A stretch of DNA of 64,000 nucleotides from Sphingobacterium olei (GCF_005048855.1 NZ_SUME01000001.1:744001-808000), one strand, 5' to 3'. Counted from the stretch's first letter, positions 23,603 through 33,644 are shown. Notes: generated from the sequence alone by a model not told the origin. A program made the numbers and translations.

Positions 23603-23974
23603 TTAATATGCTCCATTACTCGGTATCACATGCCGCACACCACCTCGCGGGTTCTCCATGTCTCCTGCATAACGGGGGATAAGATGGCAATGGAAGTGAA
23701 AGACCGTTTGGCCAGCTGCTTCTCCGCAATTCATGCCAATGTTATAGCCATCTGGCGTAAACTCTTTTTCAACGAGCGATTTAGCGAGCAAGATGGCATT
23801 ATCCAAATCAGCTTTTTCATCTAAGCTTAACTCAAAATAATCGACGCGCAGTACCTTACTGATGATAAGCGTATGGCCTGGAGAAACGGCAAAGCCGTCA
23901 CGGATCAGGAAGAAATGCTCCGTTTCCCCTATATGTTTATCTTTTGGCAGCTCGAAAAATGTTTTGATACTCAT
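23603..23974 (-). CDS. HIT family hydrolase
   Basis: 123 aa. Histidine triad motif HFHCHLIPR near residue 95, preceded by NIGMNCGEAAGQTVFH. HIT proteins hydrolyse nucleotide-phosphate conjugates such as Ap4A or AMP-NH2. Length and motif complete. Its C-terminus (GDMENPRGGVRHVIP) is typical of the group associated with defence islands. Single gene between a remnant region and the secreted-protein gene. Confidence 0.85.
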   Translation of the reverse strand: MSIKTFFELPKDKHIGETEHFFLIRDGFAVSPGHTLIISKVLRVDYFELSLDEKADLDNAILLAKSLVEKEFTPDGYNIGMNCGEAAGQTVFHFHCHLIPRYAGDMENPRGGVRHVIPSNGAY

Positions 23975-24004
23975 ATTGTATAGTTCAGAAAGTATAATAC
24001 AAAT

Positions 24005-24586
24005 TTAAGGATTCAACATTTTATCCAGCGTCTTCAAAACTTCATTGACTAAATTATCGACCTCTGTATTATCAACTAGGATAGGTTTAGTTTCAGGTCT
24101 ATTTACTAGATCTACAACTCCCTTAAATTCGGGGAGTAAAATATCAACTTGTTGCTGATTTAAATTTCCATAATCTAGAAACGTCCACGGTCCTTTTCCT
24201 GTTTCATTTAATGCAAGTAATAAGCCATGTCCAATCAATTTTTTACCTTCTTCTTTGGTGTTCATTATGATTATCTGAGGTATTTGTAGATAGCGAAGTT
24301 GTCCAATATTATAAATTGGCCCCTTTGTATAGTTTACAATTGAATCAATTGAAACACCTGTTTGCAACATCGAACTGTAGACCTCTTTAAATAGTTTAAG
24401 CGCATTGGAATTACCTCCCATAACTTTGATAAGTCGCGGTGAAGTATATTTAATTAACGTTTCAGAATCCCCCTTTATAGAGGCATTAGTCATATTCGTT
24501 AATGGATAATTTAGATCATTCTGCTGTGCGTAACTATAGCCAACGCTAATAAAAAGCAAAAAGAGAAATACTATTCTTTTTTTCAT
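24005..24586 (-). CDS. hypothetical secreted protein
   Basis: 193 aa with signal peptide MKKRIVFLFLLFISVGYSYAQ. The mature domain (~25-150) has the look of an NTF2/SnoaL-like or DUF4878-like fold (ASIKGDSETLIKYTSPRLIKVMGG), but I do not assign a family. 12 nt after the HNH gene, so possibly co-transcribed with the restriction operon. Confidence 0.55.
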   Translation of the reverse strand: MKKRIVFLFLLFISVGYSYAQQNDLNYPLTNMTNASIKGDSETLIKYTSPRLIKVMGGNSNALKLFKEVYSSMLQTGVSIDSIVNYTKGPIYNIGQLRYLQIPQIIIMNTKEEGKKLIGHGLLLALNETGKGPWTFLDYGNLNQQQVDILLPEFKGVVDLVNRPETKPILVDNTEVDNLVNEVLKTLDKMLNP

Positions 24587-24598
24587 AATTGTAAAAAG

Positions 24599-25627
24599 CT
24601 AAAAACTTCCTGGGAGCTCAATCCCTGGACTCCATTCATGGATAGAATAGGAGAGAGCCAAATTGTACTGTGCTTGGAGAAAGTTACGTCTTTTGTCTTT
24701 TGTTCTACCAGTTTGATTGATAATTGTCTCCGCCAGTGGGTGTTTGCTTTCGATGTAAAACTCATTGCGATTGTAGAGGCGTTCCAAATATTTGTGGTGG
24801 GGGACGCGTGCACTTTTTGCGCTATTTACTAAAGGATCCGCTAATACCAAATTCCACACACCATTAATATTGACTTGCTCATTTGCATGCGCCTTTTTGT
24901 GTAAATGCGGAAGGAAATGATCAACGGCGCATATTCTATGTGATTCGCGTGTTAAAAATATATCCTGATAAGAGTAAAAACATTTTCCCTTTTGATAACC
25001 GTTTAACGAGTCACGAACAGAAGTGATGTTTATTCTTCGCATAAAGTTAGACTCGATATATAGTTCTTGCTTCAGTTCATCGTGCTTTACCTCTAATAAA
25101 TTTGGATTAACGTTCAGATTCCAAGCTGTTTCTACCAATTTCCATCGCGCATCAACCTCTTGATCAAAATTATCAAACTGTAATGCATCTTTTAATTTAA
25201 AGATGTTATCTGTAAGGATGATCTCCTTTTTTCCTTCTATATAGTTTTTTTGATAGAATGGATGTGTGATGGTATCACCGTTCACGTTTTGGAAGGCGTC
25301 TATTACATTAACAAAACCAAGCTTTGTAGTTGTATGAATTAACTCGTCTTGTGATATCGATCCATTTATGAAGGCTCTGCATTGATTCAAGAATTTACTG
25401 GAAGACGAGCTTCCTTGTTTATCGTTAGCTTTTAGATGTTCGATGATATACCTGGAAAAGGGTTCGGCTAAGTCTTCTAAAGAAATTATAGATTTCTTTA
25501 GGTTAAGTATTTCGATCAAAGTTTTTGCGTAGGCAAATTTATAAGTTGCCGAATTCTTTCCAAATAAAATAATGGCTCGCCATTGCGACTCAAGACTAGG
25601 ATCATTTATTTGAAATCGAGTAGACAT
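24599..25627 (-). CDS. HNH endonuclease domain protein
   Basis: 342 aa. The C-terminal third contains an HNH core: GKCFYSYQDIF, HRICAVDHFLPHLH and NINGVWNLVLADPLVNSAKSAR, i.e. the DH...N...N...K pattern. The first zinc-site cysteine pair is incomplete (C-FY-S), so the ββα-metal core may lack structural zinc. The N-terminal 200 residues are helical and unassigned. Translated 2 nt after the NUDIX gene, so part of the restriction operon. Confidence 0.75.
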   Translation of the reverse strand: MSTRFQINDPSLESQWRAIILFGKNSATYKFAYAKTLIEILNLKKSIISLEDLAEPFSRYIIEHLKANDKQGSSSSSKFLNQCRAFINGSISQDELIHTTTKLGFVNVIDAFQNVNGDTITHPFYQKNYIEGKKEIILTDNIFKLKDALQFDNFDQEVDARWKLVETAWNLNVNPNLLEVKHDELKQELYIESNFMRRINITSVRDSLNGYQKGKCFYSYQDIFLTRESHRICAVDHFLPHLHKKAHANEQVNINGVWNLVLADPLVNSAKSARVPHHKYLERLYNRNEFYIESKHPLAETIINQTGRTKDKRRNFLQAQYNLALSYSIHEWSPGIELPGSF

Positions 25628-25629
25628 AT

Positions 25630-26031
25630 TTATTTCAGGTTGGTGTATGTCTCAATTAATTCTCTGGCAATAGGTATATCTGCGGGAGCGAAGTTCCAAT
25701 CCAACAAGTCTCCAACTGGAATCCATTCTATTTTATCATGATCGACCAATTTTATGTCCGATTCTTTACTTTCACATATAAATGAGATCAATTCAATTGT
25801 TCCTCTCTCGTAATGATGAACAATATTTAGGAAATGCCGGTCAATGATTACGTTTAAATCTAGTTCTTCCCGCAGCTCACGAATCAAACATTGCTCGTAG
25901 GTTTCATTTGCTTCTACTTTTCCTCCCGGGAACTCCCAAAATCCGCCCAACGACTTTTCAGGTTTTCTTCTGCAAATAAGAACGCGATCATCCTTAAATA
26001 TAATACCGCAAACAACTTTAATAATATCCAT
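25630..26031 (-). CDS. NUDIX hydrolase, MutT/NudG-like
   Basis: 133 aa. Complete NUDIX box GGKVEANETYEQCLIRELREELDL (residues ~38-60) and the C-terminal HDKIEWIPVGDLLDWNFAPADIPI block. MutT cleaves 8-oxo-dGTP, NudG prefers 5-substituted (d)CTPs; sequence alone does not decide. It overlaps the SRA-HNH gene by 14 nt. Next to a modified-cytosine-reading nuclease, a role in removing modified dNTPs is attractive, but is inference. Confidence 0.85.
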   Translation of the reverse strand: MDIIKVVCGIIFKDDRVLICRRKPEKSLGGFWEFPGGKVEANETYEQCLIRELREELDLNVIIDRHFLNIVHHYERGTIELISFICESKESDIKLVDHDKIEWIPVGDLLDWNFAPADIPIARELIETYTNLK

Positions 26032-26896
26032 GCGACTCTCTGTGGTACTTAAGATTTTCTGTATTTAATTTATGAGCAGGAGCTGTGAAGAGACTGCCAG
26101 AAACAGCGCCGATTAATTCCAGATTATCCTTAATCGAAAAACTTCCTTTATCAAACATGACGTGATGATTCGGACAAAGACAGAGCAAATTGTCCGAGCT
26201 ATCATGGCCGTTGTGCGGCTTACCTAATGGTTTAATATGCGCCCCCTCAGCATAACTCCCCATTTTGGTAGGTAGTTCAAACTGACAGACTTGACATTTA
26301 AAGTTGTAGAGCTTCTTAATTTCGTGCGCCATCTTGGTGTCACGAATTATTCTTACTACTACCCCAGCTTTTCTTTTAGTCGCTTCGCTTGAAACCTTAA
26401 GTTCAATTTCCTCGGGTGTTTTACTGGTAGGATTATCTCCGATATAGAGAAGCTTGAACCGACAAATTTTGAAACCACTTTTACCTATTTCCTCCCACGA
26501 GTCAACGACACTATACAAGCCAGCATATGTGTAGCCCGTTTTAGGAGAATAATCAGATTTATGTGTATATCCTCTAACTACTCTAATAGGAAGACCTTCA
26601 TTTTGACTTTTTAACAACCCGGCATTTCCTCTATTTGACCAAGACTGATCTTCAATCTGCTTTCTCGTATTTTGATCATTTCCTCCAGCGCCAGTATATA
26701 TTATTTCTTCACCATTGTCCTCATCATCTTCATAGCCTCCAGATAATACGATTGCTGATACTCCTTCTTTTGCGTTGCCATCTATCCCGGAGCCCCATTG
26801 TCTATGAAAACTTGAAGGCATCATTTCCTTTCTATTCTCAAACCAGTGCCCTTCAGGAATTCCGGAAATTTCACCAAAAACTATGGGTCTACTCAT
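26018..26896 (-). CDS. SRA (YDG) - HNH modification-dependent endonuclease
   Basis: 292 aa. Residues ~1-165: SRA/YDG domain (FGEISGIPEGHWFENR, SAIVLSGGYEDDEDNGEEIIYTGAGGNDQNT, GLPIRVVRGYTH, YAGLYSVVDSWEEIG), which flips and reads 5-methyl- or hydroxymethyl-cytosine. Residues ~195-260: HNH nuclease (CQVCQFELPTKMGSYAEGAHIKPLG, DNLLCLCPNHHVMFDKGSF) with both CxxC pairs. A type IV-like restriction enzyme against phage with modified cytosine. Start overlaps the nuclease gene by 4 nt. Confidence 0.9.
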   Translation of the reverse strand: MSRPIVFGEISGIPEGHWFENRKEMMPSSFHRQWGSGIDGNAKEGVSAIVLSGGYEDDEDNGEEIIYTGAGGNDQNTRKQIEDQSWSNRGNAGLLKSQNEGLPIRVVRGYTHKSDYSPKTGYTYAGLYSVVDSWEEIGKSGFKICRFKLLYIGDNPTSKTPEEIELKVSSEATKRKAGVVVRIIRDTKMAHEIKKLYNFKCQVCQFELPTKMGSYAEGAHIKPLGKPHNGHDSSDNLLCLCPNHHVMFDKGSFSIKDNLELIGAVSGSLFTAPAHKLNTENLKYHRESHGYY

Positions 26897-27363
26897 TTCT
26901 TGATCCTCCTATAATCCCATGGTGCTACCGCATTAGATTGAATCCATAATCCCTTTTTATTCTGTCTAGCTAAGTGCTCCGCTTGTTCAAATTCTTCGGA
27001 TTTATCAAAATGCTTATAGTGCCAAGCAAGTCCTTCTCTTAACAATTCAAGGTTTACATTTATAGAATCTGAAGTCCAAACAATTCCTACCGTCCTTCCA
27101 TAGCGATCAATATCCTTTACATCTACTGTCACAATCTCGGAGAAACATAAGTCTGAAGTAAATCGCTTTGCTACGTTTGCAAAGTCTTGTCCATTTTCCG
27201 GACAGTCAATTCCATAAAGGCGTATTCTAACCTGAGTTTTTGTCGAATCGAGAAGTGCTATTGTATCGCCATCTGATACCCTTATAACTTTACCTTTAAG
27301 CGACTGAGCTAAAGCTAAGTGAGTTATGATGAGGCTAATTATGAACAAAATAAATCTCAGCAT
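26893..27363 (-). CDS. secreted thermonuclease (SNase family)
   Basis: 156 aa with signal peptide (LFIISLIITHLALAQS). SNase fold with catalytic residues in KVIRVSDGDTIALLD, QVRIRLYGIDCPENGQDF and DRYGRTVGIVW. Complete length. Ca2+-dependent DNA/RNA degradation outside the cytoplasm. Its place inside a restriction operon is unusual, since substrate would have to be periplasmic or extracellular. Confidence 0.85.
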   Translation of the reverse strand: MLRFILFIISLIITHLALAQSLKGKVIRVSDGDTIALLDSTKTQVRIRLYGIDCPENGQDFANVAKRFTSDLCFSEIVTVDVKDIDRYGRTVGIVWTSDSINVNLELLREGLAWHYKHFDKSEEFEQAEHLARQNKKGLWIQSNAVAPWDYRRIKK

Positions 27364-27367
27364 GTCA

Positions 27368-27883
27368 CTATTTCTTAATAATGTAGGTGTTTTTATTCCC
27401 AGTCTTACTATCTACTTTAACAATATCGTCAGCGATCATATTTCTCATAACGCCTGCAATATCTGTTGTTGTAACAGAATCTTTTGGTATAACTTTTAGC
27501 CTTTCCAACTCATCTATTATTTGTTGGGAGGATTTATCTTTTGAAAGAAAACCCTTTCTGATTATGTTCTCTCTAACTTCTTTCGTTAACTTAATTCGTT
27601 GTAGAGATTCCTTAGAAAGCTTCTTCAGAGGTTGCATTTTTATTTTCGCTTGTCTTAGCGTTGCTAAAGGATACTTAACGGTTTTGGCATATTCTATGTA
27701 GTAATCAATGTTTGTTACTTCTCCTTTTTCGAGCCCCACCAATGTATTGAGTGGGATTCCTGTCATCTCACGTATATCGTTGAGCGTATACCCTTCATTT
27801 ATCCTCTGCTCTTTTAGATTTTTTCCAATAAATATCCTGTATTCAGGAGATTTTATCCTCTCCGTTTTCTTGTCGTTCTCCAT
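27368..27883 (-). CDS. XRE-family HTH protein
   Basis: 171 aa. Cro/C1-type HTH at ~18-75 (IGKNLKEQRINEGYTLNDIREMTGIPLNTLVGLEKGE). The C-terminal ~80 residues (SQQIIDELERLKVIPKDSVTTTDIAGVMRNMIADDIVKVDSKTG) look like a second winged-helix-type domain. Probably the operon repressor; 4 nt before the nuclease gene. Confidence 0.75.
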   Translation of the reverse strand: MENDKKTERIKSPEYRIFIGKNLKEQRINEGYTLNDIREMTGIPLNTLVGLEKGEVTNIDYYIEYAKTVKYPLATLRQAKIKMQPLKKLSKESLQRIKLTKEVRENIIRKGFLSKDKSSQQIIDELERLKVIPKDSVTTTDIAGVMRNMIADDIVKVDSKTGNKNTYIIKK

Positions 27884-28876
27884 TTTATTGCTGATATTTA
27901 TTAATTAATTAATGTATAATTTGCATTTGTTTAACTGTATTACTATATTTGTGTAAGTTATTGTTAAAGCGACTATTAAGCAGGGGGTACAACCACTGCG
28001 TAACGATGTCTCTCGTCTGAGAAAACCGGCAAATTTTACCTGCGAGAAGACTGCGAGTTCGCCACTATATCGGATTATTATTATCTTTGTGATACTATAT
28101 AACCGATAAGGCGAGCTTTGTATCAGTCTTTTTTGGAGGTAAAGCAGAAAAGTCTCGTGAAGATTATACTGCAAGGGTTTCCTGCCGGTTTCCCTCAGCC
28201 ATTAAAGCAGCAAAGCTCGCCGTATTGGTTTATACCAATTAAGGTCTTCTTTAAGGCTATCGAGAGTTCATCGTTCAATAAACTTTTTGATTATGATTGA
28301 ACGATTAAAAACATCCAAGCAAAACCATCCAGCCTCGATCAACGATCGTTGCCCACGGTTTTCCCGTAAACTTCTCTTTAAGAACATTATCCGACATCCC
28401 GAATAAAGGTTTGCGCAAAAAACACAGACAGTAGGGGATAGGAGCACGTAATGCCCGCAAACGCAAGGGGTATTACCAGTCAATACAGCATAATATTGCT
28501 TCTCCTAGTCCCGCTATTGCCTGTTTACCGATCTTTCTATATTATCTGTAACTAATCGTTTGCAGAGGTTTTTGGAATCAGTTTTCTATTATAAATTTTT
28601 ATCGAAATAAAAATAGGTTATTTTTTCCTTACGTCCAAATGATTTGAAAAAACATTTTGTTGTTTTACAATAATTAGAAGATCGGTATTTTCCATATTTC
28701 CGTGAATGGCGTAACAAAGAACCGTTGAAACCTTGTTATGAAGAGCATATAAACGCATTCGGAAAAGCAAATAATTTTATTTTTTAATCTGCAAAGGTTG
28801 GGTCGGAGTTAGGTAGAAGGAGATAGGCTTAAGTGTGATAGCTTACTGACAACCTTTGCATTAAGCAATTAAAAGA
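27884..28876. other. 993-bp gap before the SusC gene
   Basis: No convincing gene. Visible structure: a perfect 11-bp inverted repeat (GGCGAGCTTTG 28110-28120 / CAAAGCTCGCC 28211-28221) enclosing a short open frame, and a perfect 10-bp inverted repeat (ATCGTTCAAT 28270-28279 / ATTGAACGAT 28296-28305). The right part should hold the SusC promoter and leader; no clear TAnnTTTG box was picked. Confidence 0.45.
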
Positions 28877-31800
28877 ATGCGAAAATTACGCAAAGGGGAG
28901 AGGTATGCGCTATGGCGAGACCTTGCGAATAACCTTAATAAATATATAAAAAGATCGCTTCTTCGCTGTGCTCATCGCGATGACGCAGAAAAAACAAGGA
29001 TAGCGCAATTCCCGCAGGCCGTGGGATACGGATTCAAGTTCGTGGCATTGGTAGTATTTTTTTCATATGTGTTGTTTAGTGATGCCCAGGCGCAGTCGGG
29101 TCGTATTCTCGGAGGGGGAGTACGCTCGGCTGCCGACGGGCAGATGTTAGAAGGGGTATCGGTATATACCGAAAAAGGGGAGAAGACCAGTACTGATCGG
29201 AACGGTACATTTAGTTTGAGTGTCTCAGCCATCAAAGATACAGTACATATAAAACATATCGGGTTTAAGCCACAAAGTATCGCTTATGATGAAACAACTA
29301 CTTTATTGGAAATAGAACTTGTCCCGTCTGAAAATCAGATCGATGAAGTGGAGGTGGTGAGTACAGGATATCAGACCATTCCAAAGGAAAGGGCGACTGG
29401 GAGTTTTGTACAGATCGATAAAGAACTGTTGAACCGAAGGGTTACTACAAGTATTCTCGATAAGCTAGATGGCATCGCTCCGGGTCTGCAATTTGATAAT
29501 AGAAGCGGCAGATCCGAAATTAATGTAAGGGGTATCAATACACTTTCCGGACTTTTAATGGGCCCATTGATTGTCGTCGATAATTTTCCCTATGAAGGCG
29601 ATATCGCCAATATCAACCCAAATGATGTAGAATCCGTTTCCGTATTGAAGGATGCGGCAGCAACTTCAATATGGGGTGCGCGTGCAGGGAATGGCGTAAT
29701 TGTGATTACCATGAAGAAATCCAATGCACGAGACCGGTTCAGGGTTGAAGCTAACGCAAATGTGACGACCTCGCCACCACCAAATCTCTACTATCATCAA
29801 AATATGCACAGTTCCGACTTCATCGATGTCGAAAAAATGCTATTTGAAGCTGGGCATTATGATGCAATCCTACAAGGCCCAACTTCACGCTTTTATGTCA
29901 CTTCCCCCATAGTGGATATATTATTACGGGAACGTGAAGAGCTGCTAACAAAGGAGGAGGCGACTAGACAGATAGAAAGGTACAGGAACATAGATTACAG
30001 GGATGGCCTGCTGAAGCACGTGTACAGGAATCCCCTGTCTCAACAATATTCCATAGCTATATCGGGAGGTGGAGACAGGAATAATTCACGGATAGCTATT
30101 GGTTACGATAACAACAGTACGGTTACGCCAGGCGAAAAGGACAACAGATTAAGCATCAGGTTCGCCAATACCTATAAGCCTACAAAAAATTTACAGATGC
30201 AGTTGACCGCTTCCATGACAAAGTCAGCAGGAAGAGCGAATGGAGCACTCGCATATCCAATAATACCGGGGGGAGGAAAGAACGCATTGTTTCCCTACGC
30301 ATCGCTGATAGATGATCAAATGAATCCATTAGCTATCCCATACGCTTATAACTACCATTATATCGATACGATTGGGGATGGCCGCCTGCTGGATTGGAAA
30401 TATCGTCCACTTGATGAAATAAACAATACCAGATCCCGACGTGACCTCCAGCACAATCTTTTTGCTGTAAACCTAAAATATCAGATATTCAGCTTCTTAG
30501 ATCTCGAAGGTCAATATCAGTTCGAACGACAGCATGCAGACAACTCGACAAACAGCACGCTGGCGTCCTTTTCTACAAGGGACCTGATCAATCGTTATAC
30601 CCAGATTAACGGTACCGCTGTAAAAAATATAATCCCAGTTGGGGATATTTTGAATACGGGTAATTCTACATTATCAGGCCATAAGGTACGAGGACAACTA
30701 AATTTTAATAATAAATGGAACGGCATCCATGAAGTCAGTGCTTTTATAGGATCAGAACTATCCCATAGAAGATCTCCTTCTTACCAATTTCGAACCTACG
30801 GATGGAACGATGATGTCCTGACCAGAGCTAATGTTGATTATGTAAATTCATATCCTATTTTTGACGGGTTGTCACAAAACAGGCCTATTCCAAACGGGGA
30901 GGATTTTTCGAGCGCTACACGCCGTTTTGTGTCCACATATTTTAACGGATCTTATACCTACGGAAATAGATACATCTATTCGATCTCCGCAAGACGGGAC
31001 GCCGCAAACCTTTTTGGAGTCAATACAAACAGGCGGTGGAATCCGCTCTGGTCTACAGGTGTATCATGGATACTATCGAATGAGAAGTTCTTATCCCGAA
31101 CCGACTGGATACAGCTTCTCAAAGCCCGGGTTACGTTGGGGCATAGCGGAAATGCGGGTGAAGGTGGAAACAGCAGACCGATCATAATTAATATGTCCAG
31201 CGCCTCCTACACCAACTTACCCTACGCACAGATCGTTGCGGCACCTAACCCTAATCTGAAATGGGAAGATGTGAAGATGGTTAATTACGCAATCGACTTC
31301 TCGCTGTTCAAGGGTGCTTTAGGGGGAAGTTTGGAATATTTTACGAAGAAGGCATCGGATCTGATTTCGTACGAAGAGATTGACCCCACTACGGGAATGA
31401 ACTCTGTAGACCGGAATGTCGGCGAAATCCAGAGTAAAGGTTTTGATCTTGTACTTAATTTCAATAAAAATATAAATGCCGTACATTGGACATCGTCTGC
31501 TTCGCTATCCTACGTGAAAGATGTGGTCAGTCAATTTTATGGCACCCTGCAAAATACACCGACCTATGTAAATTCTGGCGGTAAAACATTTACACCGTTA
31601 AAGGACAGGGTTTTATATCCCGTATTTAGTTACAGTTTTAATGGCCTTGATCCGGATAACGGCGATCCCATAGGTTTTTTAAATGGCGAAGAGAGTACGG
31701 ATTACAGGGGTATAATGAATGATTCGTTGCAGAACCAACGTTATCATGGTTCGGGTCTACCTCCATATTACGGCTTTTTTAGGAATAGTTTCAGTTGGAA

Positions 31801-32236
31801 ATCTTTTGATCTTTCTTTCTCGCTAGCGTACAAGCTTGGGTTTTTCTTTCGGAAAAGCACCATAAGCTATACCGGCCTATTTGATTCTTGGGTCGGTCAT
31901 CGGGACTATGAGCACCGTTGGCAGGTACCCGGAGACGAGAATTCCACCGATATCCCTTCGCTGGTATATCCTGCTGATGGGAACAGGGATTCATTCTTTA
32001 CCAACTCGGAAGCAAATATTGAGAGGGGAGACCTGATCAGGTTGCAGGATGTGCGGGTAGGCTATAAGATTCCTACGGCAGGTCTATTTCCAAATACACC
32101 ATTCGTCGTTTCGGCATTTTTTTCGATCAATAATGTCGGCCTCATCTGGACAAAGACCAAGAGCGGTTATGATCCGGATTATAGTGCATTGCCGCCAAGC
32201 CGGTTCTATTCATTTGGTCTAAATATTAGTTTATAA
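28877..32236 (+). CDS. SusC-type TonB-dependent outer-membrane receptor
   Basis: 1119 aa. A ~50-residue basic segment precedes the signal-peptide-like helix (GYGFKFVALVVFFSYVLFSDAQAQ, ~51-74), unusually far from the start; a later non-ATG start is possible. Then a carboxypeptidase-regulatory-like domain (~75-155), TonB-box/plug (NQIDEVEVVSTGYQTIPKERATGS, NVRGINTLSG, GVIVITMKKS) and a 22-strand barrel ending SRFYSFGLNISL. SusC barrels import glycans or peptides with a SusD lid. The partner follows 12 nt downstream. Confidence 0.95.
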   Translation: MRKLRKGERYALWRDLANNLNKYIKRSLLRCAHRDDAEKTRIAQFPQAVGYGFKFVALVVFFSYVLFSDAQAQSGRILGGGVRSAADGQMLEGVSVYTEKGEKTSTDRNGTFSLSVSAIKDTVHIKHIGFKPQSIAYDETTTLLEIELVPSENQIDEVEVVSTGYQTIPKERATGSFVQIDKELLNRRVTTSILDKLDGIAPGLQFDNRSGRSEINVRGINTLSGLLMGPLIVVDNFPYEGDIANINPNDVESVSVLKDAAATSIWGARAGNGVIVITMKKSNARDRFRVEANANVTTSPPPNLYYHQNMHSSDFIDVEKMLFEAGHYDAILQGPTSRFYVTSPIVDILLREREELLTKEEATRQIERYRNIDYRDGLLKHVYRNPLSQQYSIAISGGGDRNNSRIAIGYDNNSTVTPGEKDNRLSIRFANTYKPTKNLQMQLTASMTKSAGRANGALAYPIIPGGGKNALFPYASLIDDQMNPLAIPYAYNYHYIDTIGDGRLLDWKYRPLDEINNTRSRRDLQHNLFAVNLKYQIFSFLDLEGQYQFERQHADNSTNSTLASFSTRDLINRYTQINGTAVKNIIPVGDILNTGNSTLSGHKVRGQLNFNNKWNGIHEVSAFIGSELSHRRSPSYQFRTYGWNDDVLTRANVDYVNSYPIFDGLSQNRPIPNGEDFSSATRRFVSTYFNGSYTYGNRYIYSISARRDAANLFGVNTNRRWNPLWSTGVSWILSNEKFLSRTDWIQLLKARVTLGHSGNAGEGGNSRPIIINMSSASYTNLPYAQIVAAPNPNLKWEDVKMVNYAIDFSLFKGALGGSLEYFTKKASDLISYEEIDPTTGMNSVDRNVGEIQSKGFDLVLNFNKNINAVHWTSSASLSYVKDVVSQFYGTLQNTPTYVNSGGKTFTPLKDRVLYPVFSYSFNGLDPDNGDPIGFLNGEESTDYRGIMNDSLQNQRYHGSGLPPYYGFFRNSFSWKSFDLSFSLAYKLGFFFRKSTISYTGLFDSWVGHRDYEHRWQVPGDENSTDIPSLVYPADGNRDSFFTNSEANIERGDLIRLQDVRVGYKIPTAGLFPNTPFVVSAFFSINNVGLIWTKTKSGYDPDYSALPPSRFYSFGLNISL

Positions 32237-32248
32237 ACCTAGCTACTT

Positions 32249-33637
32249 ATGAATATCTACTTAACTATAAAAAATATCTTTATTGGAGTCATAGCTGTTT
32301 TCGTCTCCTCATCCTGTGATAAGTTTTTGGACGAAAAGCCAAATCCACAGATTGTCACGCCAAAAACCCTGGATGATCTACAGCTGCTGTTGAATGCGGC
32401 AAACGAGCTCAACTACAATGCGTATCCGGGTCTGTCCGAGATTACGACGGACGATTACTATTTAACGACGGATGTGTTTAACGGCCTTTCTGAATTCTAT
32501 AAAAGTCTTTACAAATTTGAAAGCAGTTCGGATTTCGCACGTGCGGATATCAATTTCCACTGGCGAAATCCGTATAAGGTTATACTGTACGCGAATACCA
32601 TATTGGATGAACTGCCCAATATGGAAGGGAATAACAGCGTGCTAAGGAACGAAATTAAGGGAGGTGCACTGTTTTTTCGGGCTTTCTGTTTCTATCAACT
32701 CGCGCAGATATATGCAGGAGTCTATGTGCAGGATAGTCAAAATAATGGTCTAGGTATTCCAATCCGGGTATCGTCGGATTTTAGTGTGCCCACCACACGT
32801 GCTACGATAGCTGATACCTATGGACAGATACTAAAGGATCTTCAGGAAGCACTGAGCCTTTTGCCTACACAGGTAAACGTAACCACACAACCTTGCCGAG
32901 CTGCTGCACTGGCATTATTGGCGAGGATATATCTTTCCATAGATGATTATACCCATGCTGGGCTATATGCTGACCGTGCATTGATGGACAAGGCGAAGCT
33001 CATTGATTATAGTACGATCGATAAATCCGCACCTATACCATTTCAGCGGTTTAATGATGAGACGATATTCTTTGCCTATAGTTATGGTGCGACGGTACTG
33101 CACCCCAACCGTGCCAATATAGATAAAGGCTTATATGATATGTATTCGGAAAACGATCTACGTAAAACCGTCTTTTTTAGCCAAAAAAGCGGTGGACATT
33201 ATGGTTTTAAGGGGGCATACCATGGTATTATAGGTAATTCGTATTTTATAGGGTTATCGACAGACGAGCTTTATTTAATTCGTGCGGAGTCTCGTATTCG
33301 GCAGGGAGAGGCCGAGAAAGGGTTGGAAGATCTCAACGTTCTACTGGAGCATCGCTATGATAAATCTGGTTTCGTTCCGTTTCAGGGACTAAACGATGAT
33401 GAAGCTTTGCAGCTCGTGCTCGACGAAAGACGTAAACAGCTGTTGATGCGCGGATTGAGGTTTTCTGATCTAAGGCGCTTAAATAAAGACACTGGATTTG
33501 CAAAATCCATTAGCCGGGAATTAGTGGTAGGTGGGGAAACTGTTCAGTATACTCTGCCCCCAAATGATCAGCGATATACCTTCCTGATCCCACAGGAAGT
33601 GATTGTAAAAACAGGAATAGAACAAAACCCCAAATAG
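32249..33637 (+). CDS. SusD-type surface lipoprotein
   Basis: 462 aa. Lipoprotein signal (IGVIAVFVSSSCDKF), with the SusD N-terminal helix pair and TPR core (ADINFHWRNPYKVILYANTILDELPNM, LRNEIKGGALFFRAFCFYQLAQIYAG) and the C-terminal RKQLLMRGLRFSDLRRLNKD block. It forms the substrate-binding lid over the upstream barrel. Substrate not predictable; no glycoside hydrolase is linked. Confidence 0.95.
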   Translation: MNIYLTIKNIFIGVIAVFVSSSCDKFLDEKPNPQIVTPKTLDDLQLLLNAANELNYNAYPGLSEITTDDYYLTTDVFNGLSEFYKSLYKFESSSDFARADINFHWRNPYKVILYANTILDELPNMEGNNSVLRNEIKGGALFFRAFCFYQLAQIYAGVYVQDSQNNGLGIPIRVSSDFSVPTTRATIADTYGQILKDLQEALSLLPTQVNVTTQPCRAAALALLARIYLSIDDYTHAGLYADRALMDKAKLIDYSTIDKSAPIPFQRFNDETIFFAYSYGATVLHPNRANIDKGLYDMYSENDLRKTVFFSQKSGGHYGFKGAYHGIIGNSYFIGLSTDELYLIRAESRIRQGEAEKGLEDLNVLLEHRYDKSGFVPFQGLNDDEALQLVLDERRKQLLMRGLRFSDLRRLNKDTGFAKSISRELVVGGETVQYTLPPNDQRYTFLIPQEVIVKTGIEQNPK

Positions 33638-33644
33638 ATCTGAA

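Noticed and set aside
28118..28300. 60-aa ORF in the large gap
   Set aside because: No domain, competing open frame in the same segment, and an inverted repeat spanning it.
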